From assembly GCF_008795955.1 (NCBI RefSeq), contig NZ_VMHN01000004.1, positions 124,001 through 188,000 on the forward strand: a stretch of DNA of 64,000 bases, given 5' to 3'. The stretch is from Marinobacter denitrificans. GTDB taxonomy: Bacteria > Pseudomonadota > Gammaproteobacteria > Pseudomonadales > Oleiphilaceae. The notes below the pieces were generated by a model that saw nothing but the letters and a program-made list of their open reading frames with translations, did not search any database and was not told the DNA's origin. This document shows, piece after piece, positions 33,657-42,000 of the stretch. Positions within the stretch are counted from its first letter, which is position 1. Every line of letters starts with the position of its first letter. The translations under genes and the position numbers were made by a program.

Positions 33657-35303
33657 ATGGCAAAAACCCGAACCATCCCCTTCCGCTACACTGCCTATAT
33701 ACTGAGCCTGGCGGGCTTTCTGATTTCCCTGCTGGCTGGTGTCCTGCTAGAGGGTTGGTTCATAGTGCTTCCGCTTGTTTTCGGCGCCCTGACCGTACTT
33801 GGCACCTGGGACCTGCTACAGCGCAAGCGCACAATCAGTCGCAATTACCCGATCCTTGCTCATATTCGGTATTTCCTCGAATCCATTGGCCCCGAAATAC
33901 GTCAGTACTTTATACAGTCGGACACCGAGGAGCGCCCTTTTTCCCGGGAACAGCGCACCATCGTCTACCAACGGGCCAAGGACATTCTCGACAAGCGCCC
34001 TCTTGGCTCGCAGCTAAGTATGTATAACGAGGGTTTCGAGTGGATCAATCATTCGTTGCGGCCAGCACAACTTTCAAGTTCCGATTTTCGTATTGTGATC
34101 GGCAAACACTGCGACAAGCCCTACAACGCCAGCGTGTTCAACATCTCGGCCATGAGCTTCGGCTCCCTATCTGCCAACGCCATTCTGAGCCTTAATACCG
34201 GCGCGAAAATGGGCGGTTTCTATCACGATACAGGGGAAGGCTCAATCTCCCGTTATCATCGCGAACCCGGAGGGGATCTGGTATGGGAGATCGGGTCCGG
34301 CTATTTCGGGTGTCGCCACGAGGATGGAACGTTCAATGAAGAAATGTTTGTCCGTAATGCCACAACGGACCAGGTGAAAATGATAGAGGTGAAACTATCT
34401 CAAGGTGCGAAGCCCGGGCACGGCGGCATTCTTCCCGGCGAAAAAGTCACCCCGGAAATAGCCGAGGCACGGGGTGTCAAACCCGGTGAAGAGGTGATCT
34501 CCCCCGCCAGTCATTCAGCATTCTCGACCCCTATTGAACTACTGGAGTTTCTGGAACGACTGCGTGAGCTGTCAGGCGGCAAGCCAGTGGGTTTCAAACT
34601 GGCTATAGGCCATCCCTGGGAATGGTTTGCCATCGTCAAGGCAATGCTTGAAACAGGTAAGAAGCCGGACTTTATTGTTGTCGATGGGGGCGAAGGAGGC
34701 ACGGGAGCAGCTCCTCTGGAGTTTATCAACCGATTGGGAACCCCCATGAAAGAGGCCTTGCTGCTGGTTCATAACACGCTGGTTGGCACCCACCTGCGGG
34801 AAGACATTGCCATAGGCGCTGCCGGCAAGATCACCTCGGCCTTCAACATCGCCAGAACCCTGGCGCTGGGTGCAGACTGGTGCAACGCGGCGCGCGGCTA
34901 TATGTTTTCATTGGGGTGCATTCAGGCTCTGAACTGTCACACCGGAAAGTGCCCCAGCGGCGTGGCCACCCAGGACCCCAGACGCAGTAAAAAACTCGAC
35001 GTGCGGGACAAAAGTCAGCGGGTATACAACTACCACAGAAATACCCTGGAAGCGTTAAAGAACCTGCTCGCAGCGTCCGGCCTCAGGCACCCTTCGGAGC
35101 TGGGCCCGGAGCACATCATTCGCCGCACTTCCAGAACAGACATTCACTCCTATATGGAGATCTATCCGTTTCTGGAATCGGGCGCCCTTCTCAAAGGCAA
35201 GACCGGTGAGAGGGTCTTCGATATATACTGGCCGGAAGCCTCCGCCCACAGTTTTAGCCCACCGCAATTTATCCGTGAGCTCAGGGAAACCAAGCTGCAA
35301 TAG
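33657..35303 (+). CDS. Membrane-anchored FMN-dependent glutamate synthase-like protein
   Basis: The 548-residue protein has two N-terminal membrane helices (about 9-50) and then an FMN-binding GOGAT domain as in glutamate synthase large subunits, but no amidotransferase domain. Signatures: SAMSFGSLSANAILSLN, PGHGGILPGEKVTPEIAE, DGGEGGTGAAP, and the 3Fe-4S cluster cysteines C421-x5-C427-x4-C432 in GCIQALNCHTGKCPSGVATQ. Related stand-alone proteins are of uncertain reaction; ammonia-dependent glutamate formation or another FMN oxidoreduction are possible. ATG at 33657 follows GAGGATCCA. The gene is divergent from the BCCT carrier with 245 bases between. Confidence 0.9.
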   Translation: MAKTRTIPFRYTAYILSLAGFLISLLAGVLLEGWFIVLPLVFGALTVLGTWDLLQRKRTISRNYPILAHIRYFLESIGPEIRQYFIQSDTEERPFSREQRTIVYQRAKDILDKRPLGSQLSMYNEGFEWINHSLRPAQLSSSDFRIVIGKHCDKPYNASVFNISAMSFGSLSANAILSLNTGAKMGGFYHDTGEGSISRYHREPGGDLVWEIGSGYFGCRHEDGTFNEEMFVRNATTDQVKMIEVKLSQGAKPGHGGILPGEKVTPEIAEARGVKPGEEVISPASHSAFSTPIELLEFLERLRELSGGKPVGFKLAIGHPWEWFAIVKAMLETGKKPDFIVVDGGEGGTGAAPLEFINRLGTPMKEALLLVHNTLVGTHLREDIAIGAAGKITSAFNIARTLALGADWCNAARGYMFSLGCIQALNCHTGKCPSGVATQDPRRSKKLDVRDKSQRVYNYHRNTLEALKNLLAASGLRHPSELGPEHIIRRTSRTDIHSYMEIYPFLESGALLKGKTGERVFDIYWPEASAHSFSPPQFIRELRETKLQ

Positions 35304-35416
35304 AAATACCCTGGTAAATGCCGAAAGGATGTTTATTTTTTGCAGAGGCTGGTGTAGACTTCGCTCCCGCTAAGCCACTGAGATTTATCTCAAGTTTCTT
35401 TGGCCAATGGCAGTTT

Positions 35417-35493
<77 letters not shown>

Positions 35494-35500
35494 GATTTCC

Positions 35501-36697
35501 CTACACAAAGCCCGGGCCGAAAGGCCCGGGCTTTGCTGTTTCTGCACCTGTCCGGTTAGCAGGACGGCCAAAACGCGCTGCAACGGGATAAGTAATCTCC
35601 CGGATAAGAGAGAGTTCCCCCTCGTTGAACTTTGGGCGGTAGTATGTGGGGGCTCGGAGCCCTTTGGCCGCTTCCTTGATGGCCTCGGGCCTTATGGGCA
35701 GCTCGCAGTGCTCATGCAACCGAATCAACATCTCCTCGGGCCGATTGCACAGATCCTCGTAGTGCACCACCAGACAGGCCTCACCCAGCGCCGGGTCGGT
35801 ATCAAGCACATCTGCCACGTGGCGATAGAGGTCGGCCCAGTAAAGCGCCCAGCCCTCAACTTCCTGTCCGGTATTCCATAAGCTGGTAATCCTGGCCGTC
35901 ATGGCATCATCACCGACATTGATAGCTCGCCGGTCAAGACCGAATTCGAAGTGGCCAACCCTGCGCATGTGTTCAAGCGCACGAGGCTGTTTGGCCTCAC
36001 CGGTGGCGAAGAGTCTTTGCTGTTTCATCAACGATGCGATGTGCCAGACCGGATCACGTATCGCCACCACGAATCGGGCGTCGGGGTATAGTTTGTGCAG
36101 ATAGCCCAGGCGTACAAGGTTGTAGTTGCCCTTGGCAACGTAACGCTGACGCCGGCGTATGGCCAGCAGCTTGCGTATGTGCTCGTCATAGAAGCCTTCG
36201 AACGCCGGATGCGATGCCTGGCGGTCAAAAACTTCGCACCGGGCAGGGTCGTGAATGTCAGCAAAAAACGCCATCCACAGCATTTCTTCGAAGGCCTCGG
36301 GGCTTTGCGAGGTAATGGCAATACCATCCTTATGGGCACGCTCCTGCGCCGTCTCCCGGGAATGCGGTACCAGCGACAGCCAGCGGTTCCACCAGTATGG
36401 CGTCAGCAATGGCGGAAAATCCGCATAGCGGTGCGTAGCCACTTGCGGATGCTCGGCCAGCCGCTCCAGCAGAACTGTGGTCCCTGAGCGGGCCAGCCCC
36501 GCGACATAGACCGGCTTCTCAACCTTGATATCGGCGATGGCCTCCTGCAAGACACGGGTTTCAAGATTACCGAGCCTGATCCAGGCGTCGGGGTGGCGGT
36601 GTATCCACCCGCCCAGGACATGCATCCACGTTGGTACGGTAAATCCGGGGTCGGATCCTGCCTCGCTACGGGAATCCTGTGCTGAAGAAGCTTTCAT
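35501..36697 (-). CDS. PAPS-dependent sulfotransferase
   Basis: This 398-residue cytoplasmic sulfotransferase would transfer sulfate from PAPS to a hydroxyl group. The 5'-phosphosulfate loop is GLARSGTTVLLERL (R70-S71-G72-T73-T74), and the 3'-phosphate-binding segment is FVVAIRDPVWHIASL, with a VVHYEDLCNRPEEML helix typical of sulfotransferases further on. The ATG at 36697 overlaps the stop of the preceding membrane-protein gene (ATGA), so translation is coupled; open frame upstream is not used. The gene is last in a four-gene unit with an ASST-like protein. Its 3' end, including the TAG stop, runs through the hairpin that follows tRNA-Pro on the other strand. Acceptor unknown; sulfated lipid or carbohydrate are both possible. 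Confidence 0.9.
   Translation of the reverse strand: MKASSAQDSRSEAGSDPGFTVPTWMHVLGGWIHRHPDAWIRLGNLETRVLQEAIADIKVEKPVYVAGLARSGTTVLLERLAEHPQVATHRYADFPPLLTPYWWNRWLSLVPHSRETAQERAHKDGIAITSQSPEAFEEMLWMAFFADIHDPARCEVFDRQASHPAFEGFYDEHIRKLLAIRRRQRYVAKGNYNLVRLGYLHKLYPDARFVVAIRDPVWHIASLMKQQRLFATGEAKQPRALEHMRRVGHFEFGLDRRAINVGDDAMTARITSLWNTGQEVEGWALYWADLYRHVADVLDTDPALGEACLVVHYEDLCNRPEEMLIRLHEHCELPIRPEAIKEAAKGLRAPTYYRPKFNEGELSLIREITYPVAARFGRPANRTGAETAKPGPFGPGFV
35507..35534 (+). terminator. Terminator hairpin of tRNA-Pro
   Basis: A perfect 12-bp stem (AAAGCCCGGGCC / GGCCCGGGCTTT) with a GAAA tetraloop lies 14 bases after the tRNA. The T-run after it is broken (CTTTGCTGTTT). It lies inside the last codons of the convergent sulfotransferase gene. 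Confidence 0.85.
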
Positions 36698-37164
36698 TCT
36701 ATGCGCGCCCATCGATAGATGAGTAAAGAAACGAGCATCATCACAGGGAAAAACACCATCATCCATGAGCGCGCCCACTCCGGCCCGACCGGCAGGTAGG
36801 ACGCACTCCCCTGACCATAAGTGGCGTCAAGCCACACCAGCAATGCGAGCAGGGGGAACATGGCAAGCAATGTGGCGGGCACCACCAGGGCAATATGCTT
36901 GAACGCTGCAACAAACTGGTCACGAAGCAGGGGGCCAGCGTCGGCGAACTCCCCGTCGAACTCATACAGGCGCCGCCGTGCAGCCCTGGCAGCACGTTTG
37001 GCGCGGCCTATCTTCGCCTGCGGCGAAAACAGTCTGTATAGCCCCATCGTCACTACCCCGCCAATCACGCCCCAGATGACCAGGCGAACAGTGGCAAGTA
37101 GTCCGATGGCCATGAACTGATCCAGCGACGCAAACAAAGGAGCAGGCAGGTCAAGGATCCCCAT
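36694..37164 (-). CDS. Integral membrane protein of unknown function (156 aa)
   Basis: I do not recognise this protein. It has a membrane helix at about 20-42, a strongly basic helical stretch at about 50-70 (KIGRAKRAARAARRRLYEF), then two membrane helices at about 88-112 and 130-150. A TM, cytosolic basic/coiled segment, TM, TM layout resembles small Oxa1-superfamily proteins (DUF106/EMC3-like), but this is only a topology resemblance. It is 9 bases downstream of the next small membrane protein gene and overlaps the sulfotransferase start by four bases. Confidence 0.8.
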   Translation of the reverse strand: MGILDLPAPLFASLDQFMAIGLLATVRLVIWGVIGGVVTMGLYRLFSPQAKIGRAKRAARAARRRLYEFDGEFADAGPLLRDQFVAAFKHIALVVPATLLAMFPLLALLVWLDATYGQGSASYLPVGPEWARSWMMVFFPVMMLVSLLIYRWARIE

Positions 37165-37173
37165 GCCGTACGA

Positions 37174-37515
37174 TCAGCTCCCCGGTGGTGGGGACTTGCT
37201 CTCATCGGCTGGCGCCATCCCGGCGTCGGTAGTCTGCTCGACCGGCGACGGGGCAGCATCGTGAGCCTGCTCGGACGAGGCCTGGGACGCAGCGGCCTGC
37301 TCCGCAGCTTTACGCCGCCGCATACGTTTTATGGGCCACATTATGAAGAAGATGACCGCAACTCCGATGGCGACAACGAGCCCCCAGAGCGCCGCCAGAA
37401 GACTCAGGCCTGCCCCTGGGCCGACATAGGCCTGGGCGACAACGGGAAGGGTGAGTGCGGTAATAACTATCACCGTGGAGAAAGGAAGACCGTAGCGATC
37501 AACTTGGCGCCTCAT
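37174..37515 (-). CDS. Small membrane protein (113 aa) in sulfotransferase operon
   Basis: The 113-residue product has a signal-like helix (about 12-28), a motif AYVGPGAGLSLLAALWGL, a second membrane helix at about 43-62, a basic stretch (KRMRRRKAA) and a disordered Ala/Ser/Pro/Glu-rich tail. The YVGPGAGLS-type segment recurs, as far as I recall, in small proteins near membrane sulfo- or phospho-transfer genes, but its role is unknown. It lies five bases after the ASST-like gene and nine bases before the next membrane-protein gene. Confidence 0.75.
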   Translation of the reverse strand: MRRQVDRYGLPFSTVIVITALTLPVVAQAYVGPGAGLSLLAALWGLVVAIGVAVIFFIMWPIKRMRRRKAAEQAAASQASSEQAHDAAPSPVEQTTDAGMAPADESKSPPPGS

Positions 37516-37520
37516 GGCAA

Positions 37521-38864
37521 TTACCTCCTGGTCGTATCGAGACTTTCACGAAAGTCTTCGTCGATATCTCCCAGAGCGATGCGTTGTCCTGCCGAGACGA
37601 CGGGAATGAACTGCTCCCCTTCCCCTCCGCGGACCGGATTGATGAACTCCCAAACGATTTCACCAGCCCGGTTGACTTCGAACAACCGCCCGCCATCCGA
37701 TTCGGTGATCAGGCGGTTGCCATTGGGGAGCGCTTCCGCAGAACTGCGTAAACCACTCTTGAACGGATGATCGTTGTCCCCTGTATAACTCCAGACAATA
37801 GCATTACTCCGAGGGTCTACCTCCAGCACCCGGCTATCATTCTTTTCTTTGAAATTACCATAGTTGTCAAAGAGCATAAAGTTGCCATTCTGTAGGGCGC
37901 GGCCGTAGTGCTGGCCCAACCAGGGCCCGTGCTGCGCCCATGTCATCTCACCGCTCTGTAGATCGATCAGTCCGATTGCACCGGGGTGGCGAAATGTCAC
38001 CATCACCTGTTCAGGGTTATCACGAGCAGGCTCGAACGCCCTGGCCGTACGCTCATCGATAAACTGTACACTGTTGGCGTGCAACGGATCAGCGAGAGCA
38101 AAGCGGGGTATCGCATAGACCAATTCGCGATACGGTGAATTCAAAAACGCTTCCAGCAGCGAGATTTTGCTCACCTCCTCGCCGCTCTCGCCATCGAGTT
38201 CAACCACAAAATCGTCCAGCCAGGGGAGCTCCAGGTCGGGGAAGGCCTCAACAGGCTCGTCGATATACGCGTTTGTCAGGGTGATGACTCGCCCATCCGG
38301 GGTGATATCCAGGTCATGATGGGTATGGGCGTGGTAGCCCCATAGCAATTGCGAGTCACGGTTAATCTTGACCATGCCGTAACCCCAGGGCGAGTCATTG
38401 GCGGCGTTGTAGATGGCAAGCAGATCACCGTTGGGCAGCATCCGCACCTTGTCCCAGAACATCAGGTCGTCCGAACGGGGTTCTGCACCGCGAGGCGATT
38501 TGTCCCAGACCTTGCTGTACGGCAGCGACCAGCGATGAACGATATTACCGTCCATGTCGATCAGATTGGCGTAAGCGCCATCCCCGGAAGTGTAGAGGGT
38601 CAGCCCCTCGTATACGGCATCGGTCTTTTTGATCGTGACGCCACGCTCGTCGGTGCGGGCATCGCGCCAGAGATCGGTCTGGGTATAGGGGTCATCTACC
38701 GAACTCTGCTGCCTCAACGCCAAGGCTGCCTTGTAGGCATCATCAAAATACTGGTAAGGGAAGACCTCGGACAGAACAACAACTGCCCCACCCACAAAGG
38801 CAAGAAAGGCAGTCGCCAGAAAAAATAAAACAAAACCTGCGCGTTCCGTATTCTGAGATTTCAC
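37521..38864 (-). CDS. Arylsulfotransferase (ASST)-like beta-propeller protein
   Basis: The 447-residue protein has one N-terminal membrane helix (about 10-32) and a repetitive domain (about 85-440) like ASST/arylsulfotransferase family proteins, with repeats of LPNGDLLAIY, ITPDGRVITLTN and LPNGNRLITES. Conserved histidines appear at 178-183 (HAHTHHDLD) and H262 (HANSVQF), where ASST enzymes use histidine to carry sulfate from a phenolic donor. It is probably periplasmic and membrane tethered. First gene of a four-gene unit with two small membrane proteins and a PAPS sulfotransferase; gaps are 5, 9 and -4 bases. Enzymatic activity is not proven by sequence alone. Confidence 0.85.
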   Translation of the reverse strand: MKSQNTERAGFVLFFLATAFLAFVGGAVVVLSEVFPYQYFDDAYKAALALRQQSSVDDPYTQTDLWRDARTDERGVTIKKTDAVYEGLTLYTSGDGAYANLIDMDGNIVHRWSLPYSKVWDKSPRGAEPRSDDLMFWDKVRMLPNGDLLAIYNAANDSPWGYGMVKINRDSQLLWGYHAHTHHDLDITPDGRVITLTNAYIDEPVEAFPDLELPWLDDFVVELDGESGEEVSKISLLEAFLNSPYRELVYAIPRFALADPLHANSVQFIDERTARAFEPARDNPEQVMVTFRHPGAIGLIDLQSGEMTWAQHGPWLGQHYGRALQNGNFMLFDNYGNFKEKNDSRVLEVDPRSNAIVWSYTGDNDHPFKSGLRSSAEALPNGNRLITESDGGRLFEVNRAGEIVWEFINPVRGGEGEQFIPVVSAGQRIALGDIDEDFRESLDTTRR

Positions 38865-39069
38865 GAGTCCCTACGCTGTTGATCCCCGCCTGGTGTCAGT
38901 GAATAAGCCTCAGGCGGATTTTCAACTCCTCAGGTAATGGTCGGTTAAATCATCAAGTGCCTTTTCGGGATAGCAATGTGAAAAGATTAATCGGTACGTT
39001 TCCGATTTCAAGAACTGAACGCTTACGATATATTCACTCACCTACCGAGAAGCCCGGGCTTTATTCTTT

Positions 39070-42000
39070 TCAGGCCGGCAAATCCGAGTAGCTTGAGGCT
39101 GTCATTTCCCGGATTGCCGCTTCTTGCACCGGCCTGCCCAGATAGTAGCCCTGCAGAGTACTACAGGACATCTGATTGAGAACCCTGTGCGCTTCCTCGG
39201 TTTCGATACCTTCCGCAACCGTTTCAAAGCCCATGGATTTCAGCATATGGATCAGCGCTGACATTTTTTCCTGTTTATCGGAATTGCACTCCACTTCCTT
39301 GAAGAGCTTCCCATCCAGCTTTACTTTCGAGACGTAGCAAATTTCGGTCAGGTAACTGAAATTGGAATAACCCGCACCGAAGTCATCTATCGCCAGCTGG
39401 ACGGATTTGGATGTAAGGTACGCGAGTGATTCATCAAGCTCCTCGGTACGCACGAGCAGGGCTTCCTCCGTCACTTCCACAGTCAACCAGCTGATATCGT
39501 CGAACTCGTTCAGAATTCTATGTATCCCATACTGGGGGTCGTGGAGCTTTGAGAGGTTTTGGGGATGGATGTTTATGGAGATTTGCACATTTTTCATCCG
39601 CTCGTCCACACTGACCCAGGCGTTTCGTTGTTCAATGGCCCGGGTCAGTACCCAGCAATCCAGGCTCTCCTGCAGATGAGCAATTTCAGCCGCCTTGAGG
39701 ATAGGTCCCGGTCCCAATTCACCAAGTTCCGGGTGATTCCAACGAATCAACGCCTCAACACCCAACAACTGCCCAGGATCCCCATTCCGGAAATATGGCT
39801 GGAAAACGAGATGAAGCCCATTGTCGATTCCATTTTGAAGCGTGGTTTTCAGCTCATACTCAAGCCGAAGCTGTTCCAGCATTTCATCACTACGCCCCGG
39901 ATCAACAAAACTGAACTTCGCCCGCCCAGTCTGCTTCGCCCGGTACATTGCAATGTCTGCATTACGGAGCAGAATGTCCTGTTGCTCCCCGTCCTCCGGA
40001 TATATCGCGATACCAATGCTTGAGGAGATGAATAGCTTCTCGCCGGCAATCTCGATCGGATTCTTCAGGCTCTCCAGGATACGGGTAGCAAACGCCTGGG
40101 CACCCTCTGTCTCCTCCAGCTCTTCCATGATCACCACAAACTCATCCCCGCTCATCCGCGCAAAGAAGTCACAATCACGAATCAGCAGCTGCAGGGTGCT
40201 AGCAAAATGTTTGAGGATGGAGTCTCCTACCGCGTGGCCCAGAGAATCATTGATCCGCTTGAACTTATCGATATCCAGAAACAGCAAGGCGAAGCGAGTG
40301 CCAGCACGAGCATGCCGCAGCACCGTATCGGTCAAGTGGTCGTTGAAATGCAAGCGATTAGGCAGCCCTGTCAGTTCGTCGAACATCGCCATCTCGTGGA
40401 GCTCTTCCTCCCGCACCTTGAGTTCGGCTATGTCGTTGCATACGAAAACCCAGCGCACCGATCCGTCCAGATCATCATAGAGCGGGCTTACCGACACATA
40501 GTGTGGTTCGATGGAGCCGGCGTTCACGAACAGAAGCTCCCCGCGCCATTTACCATCGCGCTCTGCCATTTGCCAGATTGTATCCAGCGAAAGATCCTTG
40601 TCGGTGGGGCGGAAAAAGCTATCGATGTCAAAGAGGGCGGATTCAGACGCCGGCATCAGTGAATCCGACAATGCCCGGTTGAGGAACACCAGTTGCTTTT
40701 TATCATCAAACACCGCGATTTTCTCGTGGGTATTGTTGAAAACCGCTTCGGCCAGGGCCATCTGTTTCTGCCGATACACCATATCAGAGACATCGCTCTG
40801 GATACCGAGGTAGTGGGTCAGCTGGCCCTCGCTAGTCACCGGCGCCACGCTAAGCCGATTCCAGAACGGCGTACCGTCCTTTCTGTAATTGAGGATCAAC
40901 TCCTTGCAGGCTCCCTGGGCTTTGATGGAGGATCTGATTGAATCGACGGTTCCGGGATCGGTGTCAGGCCCCTGCAGAAACCGGCAGTTCCGCCCCAGCG
41001 CCTCTTCGCGGGCATAGCCCGTCATTTCTGTAAACGCCCGGTTGACGTACATGATGGGCATGTCTCCGGACTGGGCATCGACGATGATAATGCCCTGATC
41101 AGCAGCCTCCATGGCGCGGGCCTGTAGGGAGTTGTCGCGCAGCGCCTGCTGTAGAGAATCATAAATTCTCAACAATTCAGTGTTGTCCCAGAACAGCAGA
41201 ATGACGCCGCCTAGCTCGCCGTTCACGTCACGATAGCTGTTCACGGAAAGCTCGAAGCTGCGGGCAATTCCCTTGATCTGCACAAACTCCGCTCGCTGAC
41301 TTTTAAAAGCCCGCTCGATCAACAGTTTCAGGTTTGGCAACTCCAGCTTGGGCTCCAACTGCTCCACCGGTTGTCCAGCGCTTTCCTCGCCAATCGCAAA
41401 AATCTCCTTCGCCGCCGGGTTGAAATGCGCAACTTTGAGTTCGGCGTCCAACGCCAGCAGCGGATGTGGCAAGCTTCGCTGCAGATTGCTCAGATCCGCG
41501 TTCAGCGCGGCAATTTCGCTCGCCTTGACCTGGATTTCCTGATTGACCGTGGTCAGTTCCTGATTGGTCGACTGCAGTTCCTCGTTGGAGGTTTCCAGCT
41601 CCTCATTGGTAGAGTGCAGCTCCTCGTTGGCGGACTGCAGCTCTTCATTCACCGCCTGCAGCTCCTCGTTGGAGGTTTCCAGCTCCTCGATCACCGTCTG
41701 CAGGTGCTCTCTCATGCCGGTCAGCTCAAACTGCAGCTGCTCCACCTGATCATCGGCCTGCTCCACCGGAATCGGCGGGGTATCGCCTTTAATGGTCGTG
41801 ATGTCATAGCGAACCAGATACAGGAATTCCTGCTCACCCTGCTCCGATAGCGGGATCGCTTCAAAGTGGAAAAGATGCCCCTCGTGGGCGATCGGCCGGG
41901 ATTTCTGCACCGAACCGTCTTTACGCGCCTTGAATAGCAGGCTCTTCAGCTCCAATTGAAGATTGCCGTGGACAATATTCTGCAGGTTCAGGCTTGCCTT

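Noticed and set aside
41540..41720. Short direct repeats within the giant sensor gene
   Set aside because: They encode the SNEELQ/NEEL heptads of a coiled coil, common in CheB-CheR fusions, not a DNA repeat element or CRISPR.
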